31,965 nucleotides of DNA. Source: Dethiothermospora halolimnae (lineage in GTDB: Bacteria > Bacillota > Clostridia > Tissierellales > VENL01). The notes under the pieces were generated by a model that saw nothing but the letters and a program-made list of their open reading frames with translations, searched no databases and was not told the DNA's origin. Shown here piece after piece: positions 15,762 through 23,836 of the stretch. A program made the position numbers and the translations under genes. Each line of letters begins with the position of its first letter. Position 1 is the first letter of the stretch. Location: assembly GCF_037577855.1 (NCBI RefSeq), contig NZ_JBAKFX010000046.1, forward strand, positions 1-31,965, given 5' to 3'.

Positions 15762-16952
15762 TTAATCACAAATATTTACACATCTTAAATATCTACCTTC
15801 CCCTTCATTATAAAAGGGTTTTTCAAAAAATTCTTTTATAATGAAATATTCGTTTATGGAACCAAATATCTGATGCCATAACTCATTGGCTACTTCTTTA
15901 ATATCAATACCATGTTTAACTGGAGTCAAAGTTATAAGCTCATTATGGATATTATTAAATGCTACTTTTATATCTTCATATATCTCAGATAATACTAACT
16001 GGGCTATTTCTTCAATAACTTTATTATCGTTCCCCCTAAATGTAGGTACTTTTCTCGTTATAATATGGGACTTTTTATCTATATTTATATAATCAAGTTC
16101 ATTTAAAAAATCTGCTATAAGCTTTTCATTATTGCTTAAATCAGTTATACTGACTTTATCTACTAAAATCTTAGTAAATAATTTAAAACAATCTCTCATA
16201 ATCATAACATTATGATTATAATTAAGCTTATTATATGAAACATTTAGTTTTTCATAGTTTGTGGCTTTTCCTATGGAACTTTCAACTTTTCTAAAAAATC
16301 TATACATATCCCTTCTATCTCCATCACAATCTCCAAAGCTTCCAAACTTAAAATTATCTATCGTATATCCATTGTGGCTACATAATAGTTTTTTACTGTA
16401 TTTCCTAACCTTATCACTGTTCTCATATCCAACTAATATATAATCTCTATTATCAGGCTGCTTTTTTGATACAGCAAATAAATCCCGTTCTCCAAAGTAA
16501 TCAAATGCAATTCCATCAAATATATCAGCCCCTAAGATATGATATAATAATCTAGAGTTAGGAAATACTCCATAATCCTTTAGTTCAGATAACTTATCAT
16601 TTATCCTCTCCTCTAATCCTATAATTTTATCTCCCAGTCTTTCAGCCAAAGCTTTAGAGAATTTATCTATTATATCTATGTCCTTTTCAAGTATTATAGT
16701 AAAATTCACTTTATATTTATCATTTTTTCTTTCAATAGCCTTAATCTTCTCAAGGGAATTTAATGTTTCTATACATGTTTCCCATGACATCTTAAGTTTT
16801 TTCTGTATAATGCTTTTATCTATGGTATATGGTTCATTTGAAGCTATCAAATATACTATTTCTATTGCTTTTGTTTTTTCAAATACATAAAAGGGATTGT
16901 ATTCATCATAAGTTCCCCCATCACCGAAATGATATATATCCAATTTTTTCAT
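15762..16952 (-). CDS. Hypothetical protein with a probable N-terminal winged helix
   Basis: A 396-residue protein that I do not recognise. Residues ~22-75 look like a winged helix: FEKTKAIEIVYLIASNEPYT, then a recognition-like helix in SWETCIETLNSLEKIKAI and a KYKVNF wing. The remainder is mixed helix and strand, with no membrane segment and no catalytic motif I can name. Notable segments are FDGIAFDYFGERDLFAVSKKQ and DNFKFGSFGDCDGDRRDMYR, each conserved-looking and rich in aromatic and acidic residues. It may be a ligand-responsive regulator. ATG at 16952 is preferred: AGGAG lies 10 bases before it, whereas the TTG three codons earlier sits too close. It is the last gene of a minus-strand run starting with the methyltransferase at 20167. 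Confidence 0.6.
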   Translation of the reverse strand: MKKLDIYHFGDGGTYDEYNPFYVFEKTKAIEIVYLIASNEPYTIDKSIIQKKLKMSWETCIETLNSLEKIKAIERKNDKYKVNFTIILEKDIDIIDKFSKALAERLGDKIIGLEERINDKLSELKDYGVFPNSRLLYHILGADIFDGIAFDYFGERDLFAVSKKQPDNRDYILVGYENSDKVRKYSKKLLCSHNGYTIDNFKFGSFGDCDGDRRDMYRFFRKVESSIGKATNYEKLNVSYNKLNYNHNVMIMRDCFKLFTKILVDKVSITDLSNNEKLIADFLNELDYINIDKKSHIITRKVPTFRGNDNKVIEEIAQLVLSEIYEDIKVAFNNIHNELITLTPVKHGIDIKEVANELWHQIFGSINEYFIIKEFFEKPFYNEGEGRYLRCVNICD

Positions 16953-17041
16953 CTTTATCAAATCTCCTTTATGTCTATTTCTGTTAACTACAATCCCATT
17001 AACTTAGTTAATATAGCCTTTTGCATATGTAATCATCCTAG

Positions 17042-17812
17042 TCAATATAATACTTTTCTTATTCTTTTTGACTCACTAACTATATCCTTTAGACCATAGT
17101 ACTCTAAAGTTATTATAGGATTTATATTATATTCATTAAAAATTTCTTTTATATATAATAAAAATTCATTATTGGGTCTCTGATGGGCATCACTATTTCC
17201 ATCATTCCAATGGAGATGAACATATTTAACATGTTCTTTAAGATTTTTTACCCACTCCTCTATATCTATACCAGAGTATGCCAATACATGGCCAGTATCT
17301 AAACAGCATTTTAATCTAGGTGAATCTACCCCTTTTAAAACATATAATAAATCTTTATAATCATAGTCATATTCATTTTCTAGTAAAAAGGTTATATCTG
17401 TATCTTCAATGTTATTGATCATATCTTTCCAAAACTTAATATGGTTATCTAACTTCCTTTTCTTAACCTCTGGTACCTTTAACAATGGATCCATTTGACA
17501 GTGAAATATTATATATGAAGCCCCCACCAACTTACTATATTTTATAGCTTGTAAATACCTATATCTAGTAACATCTAATATCTTTTTATCTGTACTACCA
17601 GGATTCAAGTCATAACATGGACTATGTAATGAAACTATGCCATTAAAATCTTTTAACTTTTTTTGATATTCTAACACAATATCCTCCCAATTATCATCCA
17701 TTGTTTCTTGCCAAAAACTCTGTATCTCTATGCCCAATGATAAGTCATTTATTAGATTTGGTTCAAATGTATTTACATCGCCAATACATTTTAATATATT
17801 AATATTATTAAT
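17042..17812 (-). CDS. Sugar phosphate isomerase/epimerase-like TIM barrel, probable ATT start
   Basis: A 256-residue protein of the xylose-isomerase-like TIM-barrel family (AP endonuclease 2 superfamily, PF01261), which isomerise or epimerise sugars with a divalent metal. Likely ligands lie in LLENEYDYD, CLDTGHVLAY, YVHLHWNDG followed by DAH, and ITLEYYG. The first conventional start, TTG at 17737, has no ribosome binding site and begins just before the first barrel strand (GIEIQ). The open frame continues upstream 25 codons (NILKCIGDVNTFEPNLINDL) to an ATT six bases after AAGGGGGGAG, with no ATG, GTG or TTG in between. I therefore place the start at ATT 17812. It lies 43 bases downstream of the APH-like gene. 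The substrate is unknown. Confidence 0.7.
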   Translation of the reverse strand: MNNINILKCIGDVNTFEPNLINDLSLGIEIQSFWQETMDDNWEDIVLEYQKKLKDFNGIVSLHSPCYDLNPGSTDKKILDVTRYRYLQAIKYSKLVGASYIIFHCQMDPLLKVPEVKKRKLDNHIKFWKDMINNIEDTDITFLLENEYDYDYKDLLYVLKGVDSPRLKCCLDTGHVLAYSGIDIEEWVKNLKEHVKYVHLHWNDGNSDAHQRPNNEFLLYIKEIFNEYNINPIITLEYYGLKDIVSESKRIRKVLY

Positions 17813-17855
17813 TGTAATCTCCCCCCTTGACCTTAACTTGTCCTTATAATTTTTA

Positions 17856-18791
17856 CTATGTTAATTTATCTTTAATAATATGAACTATATTAATCATATT
17901 TTCAAAGTTTAACCTATACCAGTCTGTGACTTCCCAATCATTAAATATATGGGATAAAACTATATCTCCATAATTCCAAAGTTTTGAACAATGATAGTCA
18001 ATAATAAAATCCTCCCAAGAAATATCCTCTCTACAGCTACTACAAAGTCCATTGTAATAGACTGACAAAATTTCTTTATGCCATAATTTATTGACCCATA
18101 AATCTCCCTTATCATTTTTATAATCTCCCAATAATCTACCTATATCATGGGAATAACAACCTATTGATGCAAATCCCCAATCTATAATCTTTATATTATC
18201 TTCTTTACCTATTATATTTATTGGTAATAGATCATCATGAATTAAAGTTTTAGGTCCATCATGAAACCTTTTAAGTCCATACTCTAAAGTATTAATTATT
18301 CCTTTATCCCAATTTATACTGTTATTATCAACTAAATCTTTAAGTTTTAAAATTTTCTCACTTCTTATCTTATGACTATCCCTCATAAATCCATAATCAT
18401 TACCGTCAATATCCATAAACTTAGAGTGTATTCTTACTAGCTCTAGGGCTAATTTAGTATAGTCATTAAGGCTTTTATCCTCAAAATCATTTCCCTGTAT
18501 ATATTCAATAAGAAACCATAGATTTCCTTTTGAATCCATAGTTTTTCCCATATATTTAGGCACTGATAAACCCCTATTAACAAAAAATGTTTCATATATC
18601 TTAGCTTCATATTCTTTTTTATACTTTTTTAGTATATATTCATCTTTATTGGTTTTTATATGATATACGTCATATATTTTATTTAATTTATTATCTATAA
18701 TTCTATCTATATTAACAATTTTTTCTTTTTTGTTAGATGATATTTGTATAAATATTTCTCTTATACTCCCAACCTTATCAGTTTTACTCAT
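17856..18791 (-). CDS. APH/choline-kinase-family phosphotransferase
   Basis: A 311-residue soluble kinase of the aminoglycoside phosphotransferase superfamily (PF01636). The catalytic loop is LIHDDLLPINIIG (H-x-D-x4-N pattern) and the metal-binding DFG equivalent is IIDWGFASIG. The N-lobe has an EYILKKYKKEYEAKIY segment with the ATP-binding lysine and LWFLIEYIQGNDF as the hinge. Family members phosphorylate aminoglycosides, macrolides, choline, homoserine or sugars. Nothing here singles out an antibiotic, so a resistance role should not be assumed. The ATG follows AGGAGTG. It lies 32 bases after the GNAT gene and upstream of the isomerase-like gene on the same strand. Confidence 0.87.
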   Translation of the reverse strand: MSKTDKVGSIREIFIQISSNKKEKIVNIDRIIDNKLNKIYDVYHIKTNKDEYILKKYKKEYEAKIYETFFVNRGLSVPKYMGKTMDSKGNLWFLIEYIQGNDFEDKSLNDYTKLALELVRIHSKFMDIDGNDYGFMRDSHKIRSEKILKLKDLVDNNSINWDKGIINTLEYGLKRFHDGPKTLIHDDLLPINIIGKEDNIKIIDWGFASIGCYSHDIGRLLGDYKNDKGDLWVNKLWHKEILSVYYNGLCSSCREDISWEDFIIDYHCSKLWNYGDIVLSHIFNDWEVTDWYRLNFENMINIVHIIKDKLT

Positions 18792-18823
18792 AACTAATCA
18801 CTCCTATTGTTAGTTCATTGATA

Positions 18824-19312
18824 TCATTGATTGTAGTTATCACTTAAATCTTTTTTCATCTTTACAAATGGATATTCTCCACCATTAGTTTCCTGAATAT
18901 ATTCCTCTATGATTTCAAATCCTAGTCTTTCATATACCTTTATAGCTCTTTTATTAAATTTAGCCACTGCCAGCATTATATATTTTTTATCATAGTTAAA
19001 ATGGTCTAGTCCAAAATTAATACCATCCATGACAAATTCTAATCCTATACCATTCCCTGTTAAATTAGGCTTTAATCCAAATCCTACCCACATAATATCT
19101 TCATCAAAACTATAGGAATAAAACCCTACTACATGTCCTTTATCATCTAAGACTCCAAAGTATTTTTCTTTCCAATTATTTTCATCTAAAAATAATTCTA
19201 AATCTTCTTCATCCCCAGTCATGTCATAAAATGAATACAGCCCTTCATACTTCCAGTTAAAAGCTATTTCATTTGCGTACTCTTTATTCATAGGCACAAA
19301 GTTAAAATTCAT
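18824..19312 (-). CDS. GNAT-family N-acetyltransferase
   Basis: A 162-residue acyl-CoA-dependent acetyltransferase. The acetyl-CoA-binding motif A is visible as VGFGLKPNLTGNGIGLEFV (residues ~72-90), with the pyrophosphate loop in the form Q/N-x-x-G-x-G (GNGIG). Motif B follows as KFNKRAIKVYERLGFEIIEEY. The N-terminus (NFVPMNKEYANEIAFNWKYE) is the variable acceptor-binding part. The acceptor amine is unknown. The ATG has AGAGGAGA upstream, and the gene starts 15 bases after the methyltransferase stop, so the two are very likely co-transcribed. Confidence 0.9.
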   Translation of the reverse strand: MNFNFVPMNKEYANEIAFNWKYEGLYSFYDMTGDEEDLELFLDENNWKEKYFGVLDDKGHVVGFYSYSFDEDIMWVGFGLKPNLTGNGIGLEFVMDGINFGLDHFNYDKKYIMLAVAKFNKRAIKVYERLGFEIIEEYIQETNGGEYPFVKMKKDLSDNYNQ

Positions 19313-19327
19313 ATTAATCTCCTCTTT

Positions 19328-20167
19328 CTATTTCCTAGCTAAGCAATATAGAACTTTTCTTTTAAAACATATTCCTTTATTATTTCTATAATTTTCAAGT
19401 TCTTCAAGGGCTTCCTCTTTTAATTCTTTTAGTTTATCATTATCTATTTTTTCAAATAAACGTCTTACTGCATTTGACCACATTTCATTCCACCATTCCT
19501 CTTTATCTTTATATATAATGTCTTTATCTTCTTCATATAATCTTATATCTTTAAATCCAGCTTTACTAAGTACTTCTTCTATACCTTCTTTGGTATCTAA
19601 TCGTGGAGTATCTGATTCTTCTTTTTTCTCTTTTTCATCTTTATTATCTTTAGGTTTTGTATCCAAATGTCTACCTATTAGTCCAGAAATCCAGCTATTA
19701 TCTTCTTGAGTTCCCCAAACACTAAAGGCAACTTGTCCATCTTTTTTTAATATCTTCGATATATTAGATAATTTATTGTCTTCAATATATAAATAAGGGA
19801 AACCAAATCCACAAATAACGTAGTCAAAATAATTATCATCAAAGTCTAATTTTCCTGCATCCATCTTTATAACTTCAGCATTTTTTATATTTTTTTCTTT
19901 TATTTCTTTAGCAGTTTCTTTCACCATACCTTCTGATAAATCTATTCCAATAATCATTCCATTATCTCCAACTTGCTTTGATGCAGGAAATAGAGATGCA
20001 CCTCTACCCATTCCTATATCTAATACTATGCCATTCTTTCTTATATCTGCCAGTTCAACGAGCCTACTACCAAACTGATTCCAATATTTAGGTCCTATTT
20101 TACCAAAGTTAGATGCAACTTTATCCCAAGTTTCATTTAATTCTTTTTTTACTTTTTCATATGTCAT
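19328..20167 (-). CDS. Class I SAM-dependent methyltransferase
   Basis: A 279-residue Rossmann-fold methyltransferase. Motif I is VLDIGMGRGASLFPA (residues ~48-62), followed by IIGIDLSEGM for the acidic ribose-binding strand, AEVIKMDAGKLDF and DYVICGFGFPYL (motif IV). The N-terminal helix WDKVASNFGKIGPKYW resembles UbiE-like small-molecule methyltransferases. A Lys/Glu/Asp-rich insertion at ~170-195 is unusual but looks like a flexible loop. The substrate is unknown. The ATG follows GAGGTGAG. It is the first gene of the run ending with the 15762 gene, with a terminator-like hairpin upstream at 20208-20233. Confidence 0.88.
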   Translation of the reverse strand: MTYEKVKKELNETWDKVASNFGKIGPKYWNQFGSRLVELADIRKNGIVLDIGMGRGASLFPASKQVGDNGMIIGIDLSEGMVKETAKEIKEKNIKNAEVIKMDAGKLDFDDNYFDYVICGFGFPYLYIEDNKLSNISKILKKDGQVAFSVWGTQEDNSWISGLIGRHLDTKPKDNKDEKEKKEESDTPRLDTKEGIEEVLSKAGFKDIRLYEEDKDIIYKDKEEWWNEMWSNAVRRLFEKIDNDKLKELKEEALEELENYRNNKGICFKRKVLYCLARK

Positions 20168-20207
20168 ATTATCTCACCTCGTATAATATATTATATTCTA
20201 TAAAATC

Positions 20208-20233
20208 TAGGGTCTAGGCATGTCTAGACCCTA
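20208..20233 (-). terminator. Hairpin between the YqeK-like and methyltransferase genes
   Basis: A perfect 10-bp stem, TAGGGTCTAG (20208-20217) with its complement at 20224-20233, around GCATGT. The minus-strand transcript continues GATTTTATAG, a moderate U-run, so it can end the YqeK-like transcript. Its core TCTAGGCATG resembles the palindrome at 29936-29955. Confidence 0.6.
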
Positions 20234-20296
20234 TTTTACATCCTTATGTATTGGTTGTTTTTCAGATTACTTATTTCCTATAATTCTTGTCTGTTC

Positions 20297-20340
20297 GTTC
20301 ACCGCCTCTTCATAGGGCGGTGAACTGGGTTTGCCCAGTT
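20297..20340. repeat. Two overlapping hairpins of the TGTAGG palindrome family
   Basis: GTTCACCGCC/GGCGGTGAAC (20297-20306 with 20316-20325) overlaps by three bases with AACTGGG/CCCAGTT (20323-20329 with 20334-20340), so only one can form fully. The adjacent bases CCTACATAA and the pyrimidine-rich CTCCCCTCTCAACTCTCC nearby recur at 29951-29992. Confidence 0.55.
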
Positions 20341-20352
20341 CCTACATAACTT

Positions 20353-20979
20353 TCAATTCTCCCCTCTCAACTCTCCACTATAAAAAAAGTAAGCTTCCCT
20401 TAACCAAGGATGTATTACCTTAAGACTTGTCCTATTATTCCACATATATCTAATATAATTAAAAACACCTGATTCCAAGGATTTATCTAGACCCATTTTG
20501 ACCTCTTCTAAATAAGGTGGTATATCTTTTTGATCCCATTCTAATTTATCTGATATAAATAATATCATATCTAACTTAGTTCCATTAGCCCTAAGGGTTG
20601 TATGACACTCAATAGCATTAAGTATATTTATATCATCTATGTTGAACATTTCCTTTGCTATCACCTTTGATAGCTTTTGATGAAGTATCATAGGGAACTG
20701 CTCTTCTTCTTCCAGTATCTTTATTCCCAATGCTCTACATAACTCTAGCTTTTTATCATTTGGAACTATTACACTGATATCATGTAAATACCCAGCTATT
20801 TTAGCAGATTTTTTATTTACTCCAAACATTCCTGCTAGCTCTTCACACTTTTTGGCTACCCTTAATGAGTGTTCTAAAGTTATAGAACATTGATATTTTG
20901 CTAATAGTTTAATACTATCTTCTTTAATGTCTCCAGCAAAATTGAAATCTTTTATAAATTCTTTTAAATTAATGTTCAT
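20353..20979 (-). CDS. YqeK-like HD-domain hydrolase
   Basis: A 208-residue cytoplasmic HD-superfamily hydrolase resembling YqeK, the Firmicute enzyme that splits diadenosine tetraphosphate symmetrically into two ADP. The metal-binding pattern is visible: H37 in LEHSLRVAKK, H66-D67 in AGYLHDIS, H-Q-K in ILHQKLSKVIAKEMF and the downstream AIECHTTLRANGTKLDMILFISDKLE (in part), which aligns with the HTTG...FxADxxE region of YqeK. YqeK usually lies beside nadD, rsfS and related genes. Here it stands alone, so it may be a paralogue with another nucleotide substrate. The ATG follows GGAGG. Confidence 0.8.
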   Translation of the reverse strand: MNINLKEFIKDFNFAGDIKEDSIKLLAKYQCSITLEHSLRVAKKCEELAGMFGVNKKSAKIAGYLHDISVIVPNDKKLELCRALGIKILEEEEQFPMILHQKLSKVIAKEMFNIDDINILNAIECHTTLRANGTKLDMILFISDKLEWDQKDIPPYLEEVKMGLDKSLESGVFNYIRYMWNNRTSLKVIHPWLREAYFFYSGELRGEN

Positions 20980-21059
20980 ATGTATCCTCCATAATTTTTG
21001 TTATATTCTGAAATTAGCATGTATATTCCTAATTATAACATATGTACTAATTTATAAGT

Positions 21060-21095
21060 AAAAAAATAACGATGATAAATCATCGTTATTTTTTT
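21060..21095 (-). terminator. Intrinsic terminator of the methyltransferase gene at 21101
   Basis: A 17-bp perfect stem (21060-21076 with 21079-21095; core AATAACGATGAT) with a 2-base loop and A/T-runs at both ends. It starts five bases past the minus-strand methyltransferase stop. The symmetrical A and T tracts would let it work in either direction. Confidence 0.88.
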
Positions 21096-21100
21096 CTATT

Positions 21101-21832
21101 TCACTCTTTTCTACAAACAATTAATAACTCAGTGGCTGTAAAAAATCCTACATCATATTGATCATCTTTTATTTTATTTAAAGAGTCTATTAAATATTGA
21201 TACTTTGAGTGTTCTTTCATGGTTTCAATTTTTTCACTAAAATTATTAAAAATGCTATCTAAAGTTTCCCTTTCTTCCTTTGGACTAACTCTCTTTTCTT
21301 GTTCTTTATGGGTATTATGTTCTGTCATCTCAATTATTTGTAGTCCTAAATCTTTGGCTATATCAACTATTTCCTGTTTTTTATATGTCTTATTATGATA
21401 TCTTCCTTCTATAATATCAATTTCAGCATTCAAATGATGTAATTTAACATGAGATAATTGTTTTTTTGATTGGTTATCACAAAACATCTCCTGTATGATA
21501 AATAATCCTTTTGGTTTAAGCACTCTATTCATTTCATCTAATATTTCCCTTTGATTAGGAACATGATGTAAAGAATTTGATATACATACAACGTCAAAGC
21601 TATTATCTTCAAAATCCATAGAATTTCCATCTATATTCAAAAACTTAATATTTTCTTCCGTATGATTTTCCTTTGCTATTTTCAGCATCTCTTCATTTGT
21701 ATCTATACCTATTATTTCTTTATATCCCTTAAGATTTTCTTTTAATATCGATATGAAAGGACCCCTTCCACATCCCAAATCTAATACTCTTCCTACTGAA
21801 TATTTACCTAGAATTTGATTTATTCTATTCAT
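21101..21832 (-). CDS. Class I SAM-dependent methyltransferase
   Basis: A 243-residue methyltransferase of the UbiE/Methyltransf_11 type. Motif I is VLDLGCGRGPFISIL (residues ~16-30), then IIGIDTNEEML, FLNIDGNSMDFEDNSFDVV and SNSLHHVPNQREILDEMNRVLKPKG (in part), the standard motif IV to post-III series. The C-terminal part contains HLNAEIDIIEGRYHNKTY, probably substrate-binding. The acceptor is unknown, and no synthesis genes lie nearby. The ATG follows a GGGGG site. The gene appears monocistronic, with its own terminator at 21060-21095 and a 349-base non-coding stretch upstream. Confidence 0.9.
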   Translation of the reverse strand: MNRINQILGKYSVGRVLDLGCGRGPFISILKENLKGYKEIIGIDTNEEMLKIAKENHTEENIKFLNIDGNSMDFEDNSFDVVCISNSLHHVPNQREILDEMNRVLKPKGLFIIQEMFCDNQSKKQLSHVKLHHLNAEIDIIEGRYHNKTYKKQEIVDIAKDLGLQIIEMTEHNTHKEQEKRVSPKEERETLDSIFNNFSEKIETMKEHSKYQYLIDSLNKIKDDQYDVGFFTATELLIVCRKE

Positions 21833-22181
21833 TTATAAGCCCCCAAACTATACTTAAACAGTATAATTATATATTAGTTGTGATCATTTATATTTTGTAA
21901 AATATGGCACTTTTAAATAAGCTCTAAGCAATTCGTTCCTTTTTTCCGTAGCTAAGGTTTATTTTTAATCAATACTTGTTCCATTAATACCCTCCCCCCC
22001 TTATGTATTTTTATTTTAAAAACAAAATATACAATTAATATATAATTCTACTAATGTTATTTCTCCCCTTCTTTTTTATTAATAATAAAATTCACTTCAC
22101 TTTAACTTCCCAGAGCATTTAGAAACCCACGATTTGAAATCGTGGGTTTCTAAATGCTCTGGGAAGAGACTAATGTCTTCC
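21833..22181. other. Gene-free stretch upstream of the methyltransferase
   Basis: 349 bases without a convincing gene. The stretch contains the methyltransferase leader, a 15-base match (21964-21978) to the palindrome arm at 10221, a pyrimidine-rich segment and the perfect 61-bp inverted repeat at 22106-22166. No transposase fragment was recognised in any frame. Confidence 0.6.
22106..22166. repeat. Perfect 61-bp inverted repeat
   Basis: The 30-base arm at 22106-22135 (CTTCCCAGAGCATTTAG onward) is the exact reverse complement of 22137-22166 around a single G. The inner part, CCCACGATTTGAAATCGTGGG, split around that G, resembles the subterminal hairpins of IS200/IS605 elements, but no transposase gene is present. 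The bases after the stem on the minus strand (TTAAAGTG) are not a U-run, so it is a poor terminator for the gene ending at 22182. Confidence 0.88.
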
Positions 22182-22457
22182 TTATTTATTCTTATCATTC
22201 CTTACATTTCTCCTTTTAGGATTGTTCACCATATCTTCACTGTCTATACTTCCTCTAGGTCCTGCAAATTCAGATGCCATTTCAGTAAAAATATTATCAT
22301 TATTATTTTTTCCTGTTACCAGTTTTCGATTATTTACCATTTCATCATTATCAATGGCTCCTATATCTCCAGCAAGTTCATAGGACATTTCATTAAAAAG
22401 ATTATCGTCATTGTCTTTTATAGCCTTTTTGTTATTTTTTAAATTTTTATTTTTCAC
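22182..22457 (-). CDS. Small two-repeat protein, possibly related to small acid-soluble spore proteins
   Basis: A 91-residue, very polar, Asn/Lys/Asp-rich protein without membrane segments. It contains two copies of a ~27-residue unit: LFNEMSYELAGDIGAIDNDE and IFTEMASEFAGPRGSIDSED, each followed by MVNN. The unit loosely recalls small acid-soluble spore proteins: E-M-A-S-E is like the germination-protease site (E-hydrophobic-A-S-E), and G-S-I-x-x-x-x-M-V resembles the GSVGGEMV segment. I do not claim membership. The start is GTG at 22457, preceded by GAGGTG. An upstream extension of 12 codons has no ribosome binding site. It is flanked downstream by the perfect 61-bp inverted repeat. Confidence 0.55.
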   Translation of the reverse strand: MKNKNLKNNKKAIKDNDDNLFNEMSYELAGDIGAIDNDEMVNNRKLVTGKNNNDNIFTEMASEFAGPRGSIDSEDMVNNPKRRNVRNDKNK

Positions 22458-22558
22458 TAAAATCACCTCATATTTATCTTTTGCTAAACACATAAATAAA
22501 AACTAGGTAATTTTTAGGTGATTAAATTAAAGTATGTAATTCTATTTTTTTATCATTG

Positions 22559-23815
22559 CTATTTGTTATATTGTATCAAGTTCTTTACAGCTCCCACAAA
22601 GTATAGATAACAAAAAAGCATAAAAACTATAATAAAGCTCCCTGACATAACAAAACCTATTGGTATTATCTCTGCCATTAAACCTCCAGTAGCCATTCCC
22701 ATTGGGATAAGGGATGTCCCTAATGTCTTTTTAAAACCGAAAACTTTTCCCCGCATCTCTCCTGGGACAAATGCTTGCATGCTTGATTGAAGTATAGAAT
22801 TTACAACTGAAACAGCAAGCCCATTTATAAATAATAATATACAAATAAAAAATACATTGGGCATAAATGGCAATATCACCATAGCTCCTGCGCTAATTAA
22901 TCCTCCTAATATAAACATTCTAAATCTATTTAATATATTTATAATTGATAACATAGAAAAACCTACAAACATTCCGGCCACCGAAAAAGTCATCGCCATA
23001 CCGTAGAGTCCTGCCCCAAGATATATTTTTTCATTAAAAAACGGCAGTAACAATGTTATACTGATTGTTCCAAAAAAATTTAAAAAAGCTACTGTTATAT
23101 AAAGGTTTTTTATTCCTTTAGATTTTCTAACAAATTGAAATCCAGACTTCATATCACTCATAAATGTAATTTTTGAGCTTTCTTTCTTTGTGTTTGGAAC
23201 CTTTATAAACATCTCTGTAAAGGCCGAAAAAATAAAAGATAGTCCATTAATTAAAAACATAAATGGTGCACCTAATATCTGAAATAGGTACCCTCCTGAT
23301 AACTTTCCCAACATACCTGTCCCAGTCCCCAACATCGAAAAAGCAGAGTTAGCCTTAACTAACTTATCTTTAGGCACTATATCTGGAATAGAAGATTGAA
23401 CTGCTGGTCCAAAGAATGATCCGCATATCCCCAATATAACTCCTCCTATTAATACCATCCACATCTGGACAATTCCTTTATAGGAAGCAACTCCTAAAAG
23501 TGTAATAGCTAGCCCTCGAATAATATCTGATACTATCAAAATCACTTTTCTATTATGTCTATCAACAAATGTTCCAGCAAAAGGAGAAATAAATACCCTA
23601 GGAATAGTTGAAGCCGCCATTAAACCTCCCATCAATCCTGTGGAGCCAGTCTTTGCTAATATCCAAAACCCTAAGGCTATATTATAAACACTATCTCCAA
23701 AACTAGAAACAAGTTGTCCCTGCCAAAGTAGAAAAAAATTTTTATTCCATAATTTCTTTTGTCTTTTATCTAGATTATTTTTAGAATCTAATTCCTTTTT
23801 AATACTTTCACTCAT
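22559..23815 (-). CDS. Major facilitator superfamily transporter (MFS_3/EntS-like)
   Basis: A 418-residue membrane protein with a charged ~25-residue N-terminus and about twelve helices. The sequence FFLLWQGQLVSSFGDSVYNIALGFWI at ~28-53 (in part) and the motif A variant GTFVDRHNRKVILI near 80-93 are typical of the MFS_3 group, which includes enterobactin and macrolide exporters. A second charged loop (FVPGEMRGKVFGF) mirrors motif A in the other half. It is probably an exporter with unknown cargo. The ATG follows GGGAGAG. The gene lies just downstream of the HAD-phosphatase remnant, and no intact gene shares an obvious operon with it. Confidence 0.88.
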   Translation of the reverse strand: MSESIKKELDSKNNLDKRQKKLWNKNFFLLWQGQLVSSFGDSVYNIALGFWILAKTGSTGLMGGLMAASTIPRVFISPFAGTFVDRHNRKVILIVSDIIRGLAITLLGVASYKGIVQMWMVLIGGVILGICGSFFGPAVQSSIPDIVPKDKLVKANSAFSMLGTGTGMLGKLSGGYLFQILGAPFMFLINGLSFIFSAFTEMFIKVPNTKKESSKITFMSDMKSGFQFVRKSKGIKNLYITVAFLNFFGTISITLLLPFFNEKIYLGAGLYGMAMTFSVAGMFVGFSMLSIINILNRFRMFILGGLISAGAMVILPFMPNVFFICILLFINGLAVSVVNSILQSSMQAFVPGEMRGKVFGFKKTLGTSLIPMGMATGGLMAEIIPIGFVMSGSFIIVFMLFCYLYFVGAVKNLIQYNK

Positions 23816-23836
23816 TTCGCTCTCTCCCTGATAAGT

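Noticed and set aside
17856..18791. Calling the APH-family protein an aminoglycoside resistance gene
   Set aside because: The kinase motifs fit the whole superfamily, and nothing in the sequence or neighbours identifies an antibiotic substrate.
22106..22166. Reading the 61-bp inverted repeat as an ordinary intrinsic terminator
   Set aside because: No U-run follows on either strand, and the stem is far longer than needed.
22134..22442. A 102-codon plus-strand frame over the two-repeat protein gene
   Set aside because: It begins inside the 61-bp inverted repeat, lacks a ribosome binding site, and the opposite frame has a better start and internal repeats.
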